Source: Gremmenia infestans (Eukaryota; Ascomycota; Leotiomycetes; Helotiales; Hamatocanthoscyphaceae). Taken from it: a DNA stretch of 64,000 nucleotides. The stretch spans positions 62,001 to 126,000 of the forward strand of contig JAFEVB010000029.1 in the NCBI GenBank assembly GCA_032629725.1, given 5' to 3'. The notes below the pieces were generated by a model, which saw only the letters and a program-made list of their open reading frames with translations, was not told the DNA's origin and searched no databases. The translations under genes were made by a program, and so were the position numbers. Within the stretch, counting starts at the first letter, position 1; each line of letters starts with the position of its first letter. Below, one piece after another: positions 34,841 to 45,819 of the stretch.

Positions 34841-37122
34841 TCAAAACCGGCCCATAACCAATGCTGCGTGCTCCCTTCTCACTTCCTGTGGAAAGTCGCG
34901 AGGAACGTCTAGATTAGCTCCCGGTGGCGATTGCTGAGTTCCATTGGTCTTAACACCGTCCGAGTTTGATACATTATGTTGATCAGATTCAGGCGGTGGA
35001 CGGTTTTGCTGTGGTGATAATGATGTCTGTCGGCTTCCTAATGGTGATGGAGCAATAGTATGGGAATGATTAGAGTTTCCGAAAGGATTGTGGGGTGATA
35101 TACGGCCACCAGACATGGATATGCCTTTCGATTGCTGAAGTAATGATGAAGAAGTACTTGAAAATGTACCGGAAATTGGAGCACCTGAGCCCTGCTGATG
35201 CGAATGTCGCCGTTGTGCTTGCATCTGGGAGAAAGGGCTCGTTGTTCGTGGTGTTTGTTGAGCCGAGGTCTGTCTTTGAAGAAGGTGCGCGTGTGAAGGG
35301 TGTTGAGGGTTCGCCCATGGTGTTTGTTCGATGAATTGCTCTTCAGCAGGTTTAAATCGTGAAGTAGACCCTACTGTACGAAGGGCTGCAAGTTCTTGAA
35401 TTGGCAAGCCTGCTGGAGGAACATGGTGAGCGTGTTTTGTTCGCTAGAATCGAGTCAGATATTGCAAATTTGCAGTTGTTTTTGTGAACTTACACCCATC
35501 TTTTCGAGATCATCATCGAGCTCTGCCGCCGTAGCTGAAGCCATTGCTGGAGCAGCTGGGAATCCCACGTATTTCGCAACACCGGAAAGAACTGATACTT
35601 CGTTGCTGTAGGCCACTTGATTTCTGATCTGTTGTTGCTTGTTCGTTGGGAACTTCAATGTATAGTCCGGTACGCTTCCAGCGTAACTCCTTCGGTCATG
35701 CTGTATTTCATACCAATGTTTCCCTAGCTGTTCGAGTTTCTTCTCTCGGGTATCTCGTACTTCTTGTTTGTACTGAGTAAGAATCTGGCTCCTTTTTGCA
35801 ACAGCATAATTACTCAGGGCTTTTAATTGATACTGTTCTAAGGTATCGGCAACCCGAACCCGTTCGTCTCGTCGCGCATCTATACAACGCATCATAGCCA
35901 AATATTCGGGGTGTGTTGGCTTGTCTTGTCGAAGCATCGCTTCCTCTCGGTTCAATTGCTCGAGACGCTCCTCGTGAAGTCTGCCTTGAATCAGTAACGG
36001 GATTTATCTGGGCAATTCCATAACTAACCTATCTCTAAACGTGGAAAACTGTCTTTCTATCGAACTCAATTGGTCCAGCGCAATCCTCTTCCTCTCGACT
36101 AAGATTGAATCAGCATCCCATCGCAACAACCAATTCTCTCTCGACTTACGTTCTTCCTCATTCTTCTGCGCAGCTTCTGCTTCATCGTCTCCTTCATTCT
36201 CTGCATTTTCATCCTCGGCTTTTCTAGCCTCGTCGTCGCCATTCACTGCTTCCAAAGCAATGTCCCCATCCTGGGTACTTACACCATTCTCAACAGCCTT
36301 CTTCTTCTTACGGCCTCTTCTCTTCGGTGAAACAAGTATATTAACTGCCTCGGGAGCCTCGTTCTCGACGATGGCTTCTTCCTCGATTTCTTCGGTGGCT
36401 TCTTCTTGCGCTGCCCCACCTTCGTCCGCAGATATGTTTCCGCTGATCGGATGAGATGTATCGACTTCCTCGTCGTGGTGGATATCTTCTTCGATTGCGT
36501 ACCCATCGCCTGTGCCCATTATAAAACCTGTGCGCTTGCGCAAGGGTTCCTCGCTATCGTCCTCCAGCCCACTACCTGCCATTATGGAACGTTTCCGTTT
36601 TCTCGTATCGGCCTCGACCACTGATAATAGATTCTTGCTCTCAATAGCTCCGTCTTCTAGCGATGTCGGGGCGGTTGGAGGGTCGACTGCTGCGTCATCG
36701 TGAACAGAGCTTTTGGGCGATTCGGGAGATTCGTTCAGGGAGAGTTCGGCGTCAGACAATGGATCGTCATCCTCTTCGTCGTCTTGATCGTCTGCGGTAA
36801 TTTGATTGTGAAGCTTGCTTGGCGTATGCTGAATGTCGTTGTGTAAGCTTAGGACGACGTCCTGGTGTGGTCGAGATTTCTGAGGAGACTCTTCGAGCCG
36901 CTCAGTCTCAGCCTCAGAGTCATTCTCATCGTCAGAGGGATTGCTAAGCACATCCGATCCGTCTTGGTCTTCGTCATGCTCGGCATCTTTGTCTTCAATG
37001 TCGCTCAAGCTACTTGACCCATCTCCTTCCACGTCAACCTCGCTCAACTCCTCGTCCGGAGAACTTCCTTCACCGGCGGCTTGCAATAAAGCATCGGCAC
37101 CTTGGTCCATTGTAACACTCAT
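34841..37122 (-). CDS. DEP1: DEP1-like subunit of the Rpd3L histone deacetylase complex (Sds3 domain)
   Basis: Three exons (37122-36029, 35980-35494, 35443-34841) encode 727 residues in frame. The first ~320 residues are very acidic and disordered, broken by basic nuclear patches (DTRKRKRS, PKRRGRKKKKA). The Sds3-like domain starts near residue 330 with RENWLLRWDADSILVERKR and continues through QFSTFRDRLHEERLEQLNRE, crossing the first junction, to THPEYLAMMRCIDARRDERV. This helical core is what Dep1 and Sds3 use in the Sin3-Rpd3L deacetylase complex. The C-terminus is Gln/Ser/Pro-rich. Dep1 fits better than Sds3 because of the long acidic N-terminus. Met5 (37110) is an alternative start. Confidence 0.88.
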
Positions 37123-37556
37123 GCTGCGCGTGTTGATATTCCAAGCCTGTCTTTGTTCCTGCAGTGATACTCACATAACCTCGTGTGTCGGGATGTTGAT
37201 TTGGTTCGTGTGGGAGAATGATCTGCGCGACTGTGGCTGAGGGGGGGAGTCGTTGCAGAGCGGGATTTTGGATGTAGGTAGGCGTTTGGGCATTCATAAG
37301 CTGGTGCTGGGCGTTGGTTAACTTGCCTTCGGAGAGGGAATGCTGTGGATGTGTGATTTGTCTGTTGAAGAGTGAAGCAAAGCTGGAACTCTTTGCTTGA
37401 GATCATGGGGAAGATCATCACACCGCTCTCAGAGTGGCAGAAAAGGCCCGCTAGGGTGAACTCCGGTCCGGCTTGTAGTTACAATATTTTTCAAAATGTT
37501 TGCGACATGGCCCAGCTTTTGAATTCTTCCACACCAAATCTCTCATTACACATACA
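37123..37556. promoter_or_regulatory. Divergent promoter region between DEP1 and NOP12
   Basis: 434 bases between diverging start codons. It must hold both promoters; an AATATTTTTC stretch lies about 70 bases before the NOP12 ATG. No obvious TATA box and no gene. Confidence 0.5.
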
Positions 37557-39462
37557 ATGGGGAAACGAAGTCACAAAAATGTCGACAGTGCTGAGAGCAC
37601 AAACAACGGCAATAGCAAGAGCCACAGCAAAAATTCCTTACTACCCAGCGACAAGGCTATTGATCCAGGCTTAGCAGCCCTTTTTGCTTCAAGTGTAAGA
37701 GCAAGCTTTAATTGTCCGAAGAGGAATTACTAATGAATGATATGCAATAGGCTGGTCCTGTAAAAGCACCTCCAAAGGCGCGCTATGAAGAACCCCCACC
37801 TCCTAGAAAGCAGCCAATTGCCGAAGCTGAAGATACGTCCGAAGTCGATAATAGCGATTTTGGTGACGAGTATGAGGAATTGAGTAGTGTGGATGAAGAC
37901 CTAGAAGATGGTGGTGCGATGGTCCTATCAGATGATGAAGACCAGGACTTGAGCGAGGGATCAGACGAAGAGCCAAATCTAGACAGGATCATTGAAGCAT
38001 CCGCCCCAAAACTGGATCGAAAACGAAAGAGAAAGGCCGATGAAGAGGATTTAGAGGGCAAATATATGCAGAAATTGGCCAGGGAAGAGGAGAGGGAGGA
38101 AGAGGAACGTCAAGCCGAAAGGCGGCTTAAGCGCCAACGAACGACAGCAACGGAAGATGATGTGATGTCGGAGGACGAGGAAGATGTCGAGGATAATAAT
38201 GGTTCAGGCAGTGAAGATGGTTCAGAGGACGAGGTAGTAAATTCTCAAAATGCTCTTCCTTTGGATGTTCCTATGCACGAGTCCTTGGCACCAAGCAAAG
38301 AAACCACCGAGCTTGAGAAAGCAACTCGAACAGTCTTCCTTGCCAATGTCTCGACAGAAGCCATTTCATCAAAATCCGCCAAGAAGACCCTTATGACACA
38401 TATGGGCTCGTTCATCGAATCATTATCCGCGCCACCAGAAGGGAAACCACTTCATAAAGTTGAATCTCTACGCTTCCGTTCTACTGCATATGCAGGCACA
38501 AGCCTACCCAAGAAGGCCGCTTTTGCCAAGAAAGACCTAATGGCTGCTACCACTAAGAGCACCAATGCCTATGTCGTGTACTCAACTGCTTATGCCGCAA
38601 GAGAAGCAGTGAAGCGTCTGAATGGAACAGTGGTCTTGGACAGACATCTTAGAGTTGACGGTGTTGCGCATCCCGCCAAGACTGATCACCGGCGCTGCGT
38701 CTTCGTTGGAAACTTAGGTTTCGTAGATGACGAGAGTATGCTTGACCAAGGTGGCGAGAACGAGCGAAAGCGCTCTAAAAACCCATCTGACATCGAAGAG
38801 GGATTATGGAGGCAATTCAACAAGGCTGGAACAGTGGAGAGTGTGCGCGTGGTACGGGATGAGAAGACTCGTGTTGGAAAAGGCTTTGCCTATGTGCAAT
38901 TCGAGGTAAGTTAATTTCTTTCGCCATTGTCAATTATGCATCATTGAACTAGTTACTAATACTTGAATCATAGGATGCAAATGCAGTAGAAGCTGCTCTT
39001 CTCTTTCACGATAAGAAGTACCCACCAATGCTGCCTCGCGTCCTCCGAGTCGTCCGCGCAAAAGCTGTCCGCAAAACCGCCCTTGCTTCAAGCTCCCGCT
39101 CCTCTAATTTCAAGGCTCCTGGCAAAGACCGAGTTTACAATCCCAAGATGCCAGCTGAGCAATCCTCGTTGCAAGGCCGAGCTGGGAAGTTGCTGGGAAG
39201 AGCAGGAGCTGCCCAGTTCAAGAATAGTAAGGGTAGCGGCGCTAACGACATGATACTTGGGAAGCGAGGAGAAGGGAAGGCAAGCGGAATTGAGGGTATC
39301 TTGAAGACGCCGGAGAAGGTTGTATTCGAGGGTTACCGGGCGACTTCTGCTAACAAACCAAAACTGGGTGGGAAGGGAAAGAAAAGTGGAAAGCCGGTGA
39401 ACAGAGGTGCGAAACGGGCAAGTGCGTGGAAGAAGAATGGTGGGTCCAAGAAGGCCAAATGA
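37557..39462 (+). CDS. NOP12: NOP12, nucleolar RRM protein for 60S ribosome assembly
   Basis: Three exons (37557-37694, 37751-38905, 38974-39462) encode 593 residues. The N-terminus (MGKRSHKNVDS, DPGLAALFASS then AGPVKAPPKARYEEPPPPRK across the first junction) matches fungal Nop12. An acidic/basic low-complexity region follows. The first RRM begins near residue 205 (RTVFLANVSTEAISS), with a long insert before its second half. The second RRM starts near residue 322 with RRCVFVGNLGFV and continues with VGKGFAYVQFE and DANAVEAALLFHDKKYPP across the last junction. The C-terminus is Lys/Gly-rich (GGKGKKSGKPVNRGAKR). In yeast Nop12 promotes 5.8S/25S rRNA processing and folding in the nucleolus. Confidence 0.95.
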
Positions 39463-39958
39463 GGAATCAAGGAACGGATGGGTGTGATTGTTTAAGATAC
39501 CATAGATAGAGAGATCCAAAACATCACTGGAGAATTGAAGATAGCAGACATCGTAGTTTGTTTCCATATGCTGGTCCTGACTGTCATTGTGCCATGTCAA
39601 ATCACCCCACCTACAAATAAGCTCGAGAGCAGGATCTCCTAGTCCCTCTCGATTGCAGACAATAGCGAGCTGAATGTAATGAGCAACACTCTCCTTTCTC
39701 AACAGCCTTGTGCAGGGGCTTAGGCAAAACTATCAGAGTAGCCTCAGGTATGAGAAGCAACAAACACGCCACCGTCTATCAGATTGTTGAGTCTAACAGA
39801 GCAAGGTCAAGCTTGTATTTGCTAGCCAATGTAGACCAAATATGCAGATGGACCCCGAGTCCTTCGCTTCTCCGTATTCTCGAGAATTTGTCGCCTTGAG
39901 AGTCTACTTTATCACTCAAAAATTTGAGGGATTTCTTGAACTGGCGGTATGGGCTTTG
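39463..39958. other. Intergenic, convergent 3' regions
   Basis: Between the stop codons of NOP12 and HPM1. A 204-codon minus-strand ORF (39702-39088) runs antisense into NOP12 and is a shadow. Nothing else is seen. Confidence 0.5.
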
Positions 39959-41075
39959 TTAAGGCGGTATTGTGATTCCCACGACTGCTCTCCTCACTCC
40001 ATCTGATTCTTCCCTGATTTGCTCGATAGCCCCTCCCTTTGCCCTCACGATATCACAGAAATCCTCCATGGAGCCCCCTACTCCAAAATAAACCTTCTTC
40101 GCTGCTATGAAGGCTGTTTTCCTAACAGAGCCACTTGTCCTCAGTAGACTCATGAGAGTTTCTGCAAATGATTGCAAAGCAGCTGGTGAGTATATCGTCT
40201 CAGCCCCAATGACAGTAAGTCTTGAAGGACGTGACATCAAGTCTTGGTCCACTAGATTCACAAATTCAGGGCTCCACGCACCAGAGAAGAAAGATAATTT
40301 GATGCCGAACGATTCTAAAGAGGTACGGAAATGTTCCAGTACTCCGGGATCGATTTCGAGTTCTCCTTCGGCTTCCCATGACCCTGTTCTCGTCGCTTGT
40401 GCCCACGATAACAGGATATTTGGCAGCGTGACAAGTTGCAAAACGGTAGGGTTGTAATCGGCAAGACCAAGGTTGAAACCTCCCACAGACGGGGAATTCT
40501 GGAATATCCATTGAAAGATAGCTAGAGATGGCAGTGCAGTTCCACATCCAAGCTACTCCAAATTAGCCGTGTTCGACACAAAGAGGGAAAACCAGATATT
40601 ATAGTACCTCTAGAACACGCCCTGGAGATTTTAAAATTTCTTGACTTCTCTTGTGTAGTTCCTTGACTACGTCAACTGAGCTCTCCCAGCTTTTGAACCC
40701 GCCTTCATAAACTCCCGTCCTCACGTCGTCCTGACCTAAGTTTCCCAAGCCTTCATCATCTTCTTCAGCCATCAGCTGTACTCTAACATCCCAAAGTTCT
40801 CTCCTTGGAATAGATATGACTTGTCCATCATCCAATTTGACAGCCAGAGTACTGTATGCTATTTTGGATGGAAGTGCTTTTAGCATGATTTCTAGATCAT
40901 GCTCTCGAGGTGGTAGCAAGGGCTGGCCCGTGACTGGGAACGCTGGTTTGGGGGCTTGTCGGAGGGATCCCGTTTCTGCGGCATGCTTTGAGGGTGGGGA
41001 TGAATGTGGAAGATTCAAAGTGGTAGCATCTTCTTCTATGTCGTCTCCTGCGAAAGAGAAACTGAAAGTAGACAT
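39959..41075 (-). CDS. HPM1: HPM1-type protein-histidine N-methyltransferase (METTL18 family)
   Basis: Two exons (41075-40608 and 40552-39959) encode 353 residues; yeast Hpm1 is 377. SAM-binding motif I is rebuilt across the intron: exon 1 ends in GRVLE and exon 2 begins LGCGTALPSLAIF, near residues 152-169. Downstream are GFNLGLADYNPTVLQLVT (post I, with the conserved DYN) and a helix-rich C-terminus containing TVIGAETIYSP. The acidic N-terminus (FAGDDIEED) is typical of the family. Hpm1 methylates a histidine of ribosomal protein uL3 (Rpl3) and affects 60S assembly and translation. The ATG at 41075 was chosen because it begins MSTFSFSFAGDD; the frame is open nine codons further up. Confidence 0.9.
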
Positions 41076-41583
41076 ATTTTGATGGCGAGGAGGAGGAAGC
41101 ACGTGAAATTATTTGGGGTTGTCGATTTCTTTTGGGGGTTTTGGTGGCAGAAACTCTTTGACCGCCCGACCGCCGAGAACAGATTTAGACCTGGCCTGCC
41201 TTATCCTGAATACAAAAAGGAGCACTTATTCATAGTATTGTATCTATTATAGCTAAATGGTAGTAAAAGAAAACCACGGGTCAAGGTGCTAGCGCAAATA
41301 AATAAATAGTATAGTATGGGCTAGTAGGAGGGATAGTAATACTTAGGTATTGGAGGGAGAGAATACTGCAGGAGGGGAGACGACGCCTTATATAATTTAC
41401 ATATGATGCCTTTCTAAAGCTATAACTTTCTTCCACTGATGTGATAATCAATCACACTTCTCAGATGTTCTTTTAGCTTTAAGTCAAGCCTTACACTTGC
41501 GAGGCAGTAAATATTCTCAAGGGAAAAGATTAAACAGAAGCTCTTTGTATTAATGTACGGAGCAAAGCAACATGGGTATCAAC
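41076..41583. other. Intergenic
   Basis: Promoter of HPM1 with a CACGTG palindrome about 25 bases upstream of its ATG, then the 3' region of the next minus-strand gene. AT-rich, no gene. Confidence 0.5.
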
Positions 41584-42435
41584 CTAGACCTTCGAGGCCA
41601 AACCTGCAGCTTCCGCCTGCAATTTTCTCTTCTTATCCCTTTTGAGCTGCTTCTTCAACCGCTTGGCCTCCTTTGTGCCTTCCTTTCCACGCCGCCCGTC
41701 CCCCACATTTGCTTTGTGCTCCAGTGATTCATTGCCCTCTGCCATAATGGTGTCCTTGCTGTCTTCCTCAGCTACTGCGATATTCAGCTGTGACTCCGTG
41801 ACACTCGGTGGCTCCTCCTGCTGTATTTTCTTGACTGACTCCTCCACTACAGATGTGTGTTTTCGCTTTCTTGACTTTTTCGGCCTGCCCTCTTCCATCT
41901 GGCCGCCATCCCCCGCTTGCACTTCCTTAGATGTTCCCCCGACACCGACACCGAGGTCCAGGTCTGGCTTCTGCTCTTCGCGCTGGATGGTGACAGGCTG
42001 GATGGGCTCTTGGACTTTCAACTTCTGTTTGTATTTCTTCGCCTTCCCCAAGCTTGATCTTCCCTCTTCCTCATCACTGCTTTCAACCATCAAGCCCCTC
42101 TTTGCGCTCGCAGCTTTCTCCTCTGCATCCCGCGCCTTGCTTGCCTTCAGGGTCTTGGAAGGAAGAAACTTAGCACGAAGTGACTTGTTTCCCAGCTCGG
42201 CGGCATTCTCTTTTGAAGTTCCTCCTCCAGTACCGAAGCCATAATTGGATATTTGCGCTTCGATCTCTTCGTCGGTCATAATTGGCGGTTTTGGTGGGCG
42301 ATTGGAGGCTTTGATCCATCCATTCACGATTTCCTCATGTTTAGCTAGAGCGATTGCGACTTTGTTGTCGAGTATGTCTAGCTCTTCGAGAGAGAGCCCG
42401 ACGCTCTTGCTCTTGCCCTCCTCTGGCGCCATCAT
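41584..42435 (-). CDS. Basic, Lys-rich nuclear-type protein (resembles DUF3245 family)
   Basis: Single exon, 283 residues. The N-terminus carries a short helical block (ELDILDNKVAIALAKHEEIV, then NGWIKAS) of the kind that opens the fungal DUF3245 family, followed by SNYGFGTGGGTSKENAAELGNK. Further on, alternating acidic and basic runs include RPKKSRKRKHTS and KEAKRLKKQLKRDKKRKLQ, which look like nucleolar targeting signals. The composition suggests a nucleolar or ribosome-biogenesis protein, but no enzymatic domain is visible. The family call rests on the short N-terminal block only. Two adjacent Met codons begin the ORF (42435 and 42432). It is divergent from the succinyl-CoA ligase gene with 227 bases between starts. 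Confidence 0.75.
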   Translation of the reverse strand: MMAPEEGKSKSVGLSLEELDILDNKVAIALAKHEEIVNGWIKASNRPPKPPIMTDEEIEAQISNYGFGTGGGTSKENAAELGNKSLRAKFLPSKTLKASKARDAEEKAASAKRGLMVESSDEEEGRSSLGKAKKYKQKLKVQEPIQPVTIQREEQKPDLDLGVGVGGTSKEVQAGDGGQMEEGRPKKSRKRKHTSVVEESVKKIQQEEPPSVTESQLNIAVAEEDSKDTIMAEGNESLEHKANVGDGRRGKEGTKEAKRLKKQLKRDKKRKLQAEAAGLASKV

Positions 42436-42662
42436 AATGAGACGATATTGTGTTGTCCTTGATTCACATGTTGATGGGGGAAATAAATAAAACCGACTTA
42501 AACTTTGGCACGTGCGGCATCATCGGTCTTTCTCGGGGAACGTATTCCTGAAGCTCTGCATCGCGACTTCCTCCGAAAGGACAACCCAAATCAACTCTCA
42601 AAACATCTTCATTCTCCCTGCAATTGACGGCTCTGTGTGTTTCTTATACACCTCCCGTCATC
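42436..42662. promoter_or_regulatory. Short divergent promoter
   Basis: 227 bases between the diverging starts of the DUF3245-like gene and the succinyl-CoA ligase gene. It includes a CACGTG palindrome within TTGGCACGTGCGGC near 42508-42513. A compact bidirectional promoter is likely. Confidence 0.5.
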
Positions 42663-44153
42663 ATGTTTAAGCTCGCCCGTAGTCGGCCGTTCACGGCTGC
42701 TTTCAACGCCACCAAGGTACAAGAATAATTACCTCTGCAGCTATCTGGAAATAACTTGCTAAAACAACTTCAGATCTCCTCGCCCTCCCGTTTGGCTGGC
42801 GTTGCGCAGCAGAAGAGAGCTTTGAGCATCCATGAATACCTCTCTGCTGACCTCTTAAGAAAAGTATGCTTAAATCACTACTCTCGATGGCTATGATACT
42901 TATACCTTGACAGTACGGAATCGGTGTCCCCCAAGGCTCAGTTGCGACAACAGCCGCGGAAGCCGAAGCTATTGCGAAGAAGATTGGTGGAGATGATATG
43001 GTTATCAAGGCACAGGTGTTGGCTGGTGGTCGAGGAAAGGGTACATTCGACAATGGCCTTAAGGGAGGTGTCCGAGTTATCTACTCTCCCACGGAGGCTA
43101 GGATGTTCGCAGACCAGATGATCGGACACAAGCTCGTTACGAAGCAGACGGGTGCTCAAGGCCGTCTCTGCAACTCTGTTTATATCTGTGAGCGCAAATT
43201 CGCCCGTCGGGAATTCTACCTGGCTATTCTTATGGATCGTGGTTCCCAAGGACCCGTTATCGTCTCATCATCGCAGGGTGGAATGGATATCGAGACTGTT
43301 GCAAAGGAGAGCCCCGACGCTATCACCACTACCTATATTGACATCCACAAGGGTGTTACCGACGATATCGCCCGAAAGATCGCAGTTGACCTTGGGTTCA
43401 GCGAACAATGCATCGAAGACGCAAAGGACACCGTTCAGAAGCTATATAAGATCTTCATGGAGAAGGATGCCACTCAAATTGAGATCAACCCTCTCTCTGA
43501 GACCTCAGACCACAAGGTGCTCGCAATGGATGCTAAGCTTGGCTTTGACGACAATGCAGAGTTCCGTCAAAAGGAGATTTTCTCATGGCGAGACACTACT
43601 CAGGAAGATGCGGAAGAGGTTCGCGCGGCCGAATCAGGCCTCAACTTCATCAAGCTTGGAGGTGATATTGGATGTCTAGTAAATGGTGCTGGTCTTGCCA
43701 TGGCTACCATGGACATCATCAAGCTGAATGGAGGCGAGCCCGCAAACTTCCTCGACGTTGGTGGTGGAGCCACTCCTCAGGCCATCAAGGAGGCGTTTAC
43801 CCTCATCACGAGCGACCCTAAGGTCACAGCCATCTTCGTCAACATCTTTGGAGGTATCGTTAGATGTGATGCTATCGCCAAAGGTCTCATCAGCACCGTC
43901 GAGAGCATGAACCTCAGTATCCCTATCATTGCTCGTTTACAAGGAACAAACATGGAAGCAGCACACAAGTTGATCAACGATGCTGGTCTTAAGATCTTCT
44001 CTATCGATGATTTACAAAGCGCGGCAGAGAAGGCTGTGCAGTTCTCGAAGGTTGTGAAGATGGGTAAGTTTCGCTTGACTGCATATTTAACCATTGCTAA
44101 CAAAAGTAGCTCGTGACATTGATGTTGGCGTGGAATTCTCCCTCGGTATTTGA
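42663..44153 (+). CDS. LSC2: Succinate-CoA ligase beta subunit, mitochondrial
   Basis: Four exons (42663-42716, 42774-42863, 42914-44063, 44110-44153) encode 445 residues. The first exon plus part of the second form a basic, acid-free mitochondrial presequence (MFKLARSRPFTAAFNATK). The mature enzyme begins around SIHEYLSADLLRKYGIGVPQG and carries the ATP-grasp nucleotide fold (KAQVLAGGRGKGTFDNGLKGG), a metal/substrate region with EINPLSE, and the C-terminal ligase domain (NIFGGIVRCDAIAKGL). It converts succinyl-CoA, ADP (or GDP) and phosphate to succinate and ATP (or GTP) in the TCA cycle, paired with an alpha subunit not in this window. The final 44-nt exon supplies ARDIDVGVEFSLGI. Nucleotide preference is not decidable by eye. 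Confidence 0.96.
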
Positions 44154-44786
44154 GCGGTCGCTACACGTTCATGCTTCTTTTGTGTATTGATTGCCTCGCC
44201 TATAGAAGATGGGTTGAGTATGTATAATGCATTGTGTTCCTGTGCCATAATTCATTACGATTTACCTTGTGCCGTCATTGCATGCTTGAATGTTTGAGGA
44301 GGTAAGTCATCACTCTTTGCCATGCTTAGTAAAGATGCGGTACTGCAGAGGGATACAAGAAATTTGCAAACAGTTTGACATCCCCTCGACCTGCGCACGT
44401 GATGGCGAGACAACCAAAGTTTCAATAGGGTTACCGAACAAGATTAATCTCCCCCTTTCTCGTTTGCCTTGCGTACTTGAACCCTCTATTTTTGTTTTCT
44501 CGGTTGGCTTGAGGCCATTTTTGCATGATATATGCCCAGACTAGTCACATCATTACCTCGTGGGAAGATTCTAACGCAAACTTGCTCAAATCATACGCCG
44601 TGGAACGCCAATGCTCCATCTTAATCAAAAACATAAGTATCAGCCGCTATTCTCTCTTCTTCTTCTTCTTCTTCTTCTTCTTCTCCGTTTACGTTCAAAA
44701 ACGTAAAAGCCAAACACCGATTTATAATTTTCTATCTGTCCTACAAATTGAAAGAAGGAATAAAGTACGGAGTCAAAGACCCCAAA
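44154..44786. other. Intergenic
   Basis: The 3' region of the ligase gene, then the promoter of the next plus-strand gene, which contains a TTC microsatellite about 105 bases upstream of its ATG. No gene is seen. Confidence 0.5.
44657..44683. repeat. (TTC)9 microsatellite
   Basis: Nine perfect TTC units forming a pure pyrimidine tract, in the likely promoter or leader of the downstream gene. Confidence 0.95.
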
Positions 44787-45458
44787 ATGAGTATCACGGA
44801 AACAACAACATCGGAAGGCATGATGAAAAACGGCGAAAGCACTACTTCCAAACTCCCGGTCGTCTCGGTATCTACAACCAAGCACGAGCAAGCATCCTTC
44901 TCAATCTCCCGCCTTCCACCTGAGCTGCGGCATAAAATCTACGCGCGCTATTTTGAAAGTCTTCCGCCTATTAACGCTGAATTTGAAAACACGAATATCA
45001 ACTCGCCGTATAGGTACTACCTATATACACCCCTCGCACTCGCTTCCCCGTTTTTTCAGTACGATGTCCCGGCTAGCATATTCTACTCTTGCTGTACTTT
45101 CTGCTTTGCGTCGGGAAAAGCTATGCGGGGATTCGCGGCGGAAACTGGGGGTGGGGGTGTTGTGAGGAGGGTGAAGGTTGTGTGTGGGAAGGAAGCAAGG
45201 GATTGGGATTGGGTGTATTTGATGAATGTGTGTTTCGAGGGGTTAGAGGAGGTGACGTGTGAACTTGGGGAATGGGAGGTGGATACGGATTGTGATTGTT
45301 TTACGGGATGGTGGGAGTGTGTGAGGGATGCTGTGAGGGAGGGGTGGTGTTGCAAGTGTAAGAGTAAGAGAGGCGGTGGGAGGGAAACAGAGAGAGTGTT
45401 GATTTTAAAATGTGAGGTTGAGGGGGTGGAGGTTGCGCGGGAGGTGTTGAAATGTTGA
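44787..45458 (+). CDS. 2EXR/F-box-like fungal protein
   Basis: Single exon, 223 residues from the ATG at 44787 (AAA just upstream); an in-frame Met 13 codons earlier is less likely. Near residue 41 lies SISRLPPELRHKIYARYFES, the signature N-terminal block of the 2EXR/F-box-like proteins abundant in Pezizomycotina. After that the sequence is Cys/Trp-rich (CFTGWWECV, WCCKCKSKRGGG), with many G/T-rich codons from about 45140 onward, unlike the first half. The shift in base composition may reflect a local GT-rich tract. These proteins are usually of unknown function; some act as substrate adaptors. Confidence in the family is moderate. Confidence 0.7.
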   Translation: MSITETTTSEGMMKNGESTTSKLPVVSVSTTKHEQASFSISRLPPELRHKIYARYFESLPPINAEFENTNINSPYRYYLYTPLALASPFFQYDVPASIFYSCCTFCFASGKAMRGFAAETGGGGVVRRVKVVCGKEARDWDWVYLMNVCFEGLEEVTCELGEWEVDTDCDCFTGWWECVRDAVREGWCCKCKSKRGGGRETERVLILKCEVEGVEVAREVLKC

Positions 45459-45819
45459 AAATGTAAGACGTTGGACGTAGGGCTCGGGAAGAAAGACGAA
45501 CTGCGATACGTATGTGAAGAAGACAAAATAAGGAGTGAAAGTGGGACAACGTATGCAAGCAGAATAAAACTGATATCAAATCATGGGATCGTATATTCTA
45601 TAGGTCCTCTCCTAGAGTCCGCTTACAATGCAAGAGTTCTACACAAACCTTGCCTTGTATCATATATCCTCGTACCTATTCCCATCGTCCTTCTGGACGC
45701 GGCACTAACTTCCAATGTCCCAAGCCGAGTTGAACATTGAGCGACTATAACCTGTGCCTCTAGCCAGAAACCCATGCGATTTTGCCCGGGAGTACCCGCT
45801 GGCCTGACCAAGCAAACGC
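45459..45819. other. Intergenic, convergent 3' regions
   Basis: Lies between the 2EXR-like gene and the PXMP4 stop codon. Nothing is seen. Confidence 0.5.

Noticed and set aside
39088..39702. 204-codon minus-strand ORF
   Set aside because: Runs antisense through the NOP12 last exon; no domain, no splice support.
41642..42244. 200-codon plus-strand ORF
   Set aside because: Antisense of the Lys-rich gene; Ser/Phe-rich only because Lys/Glu codons are read backwards.
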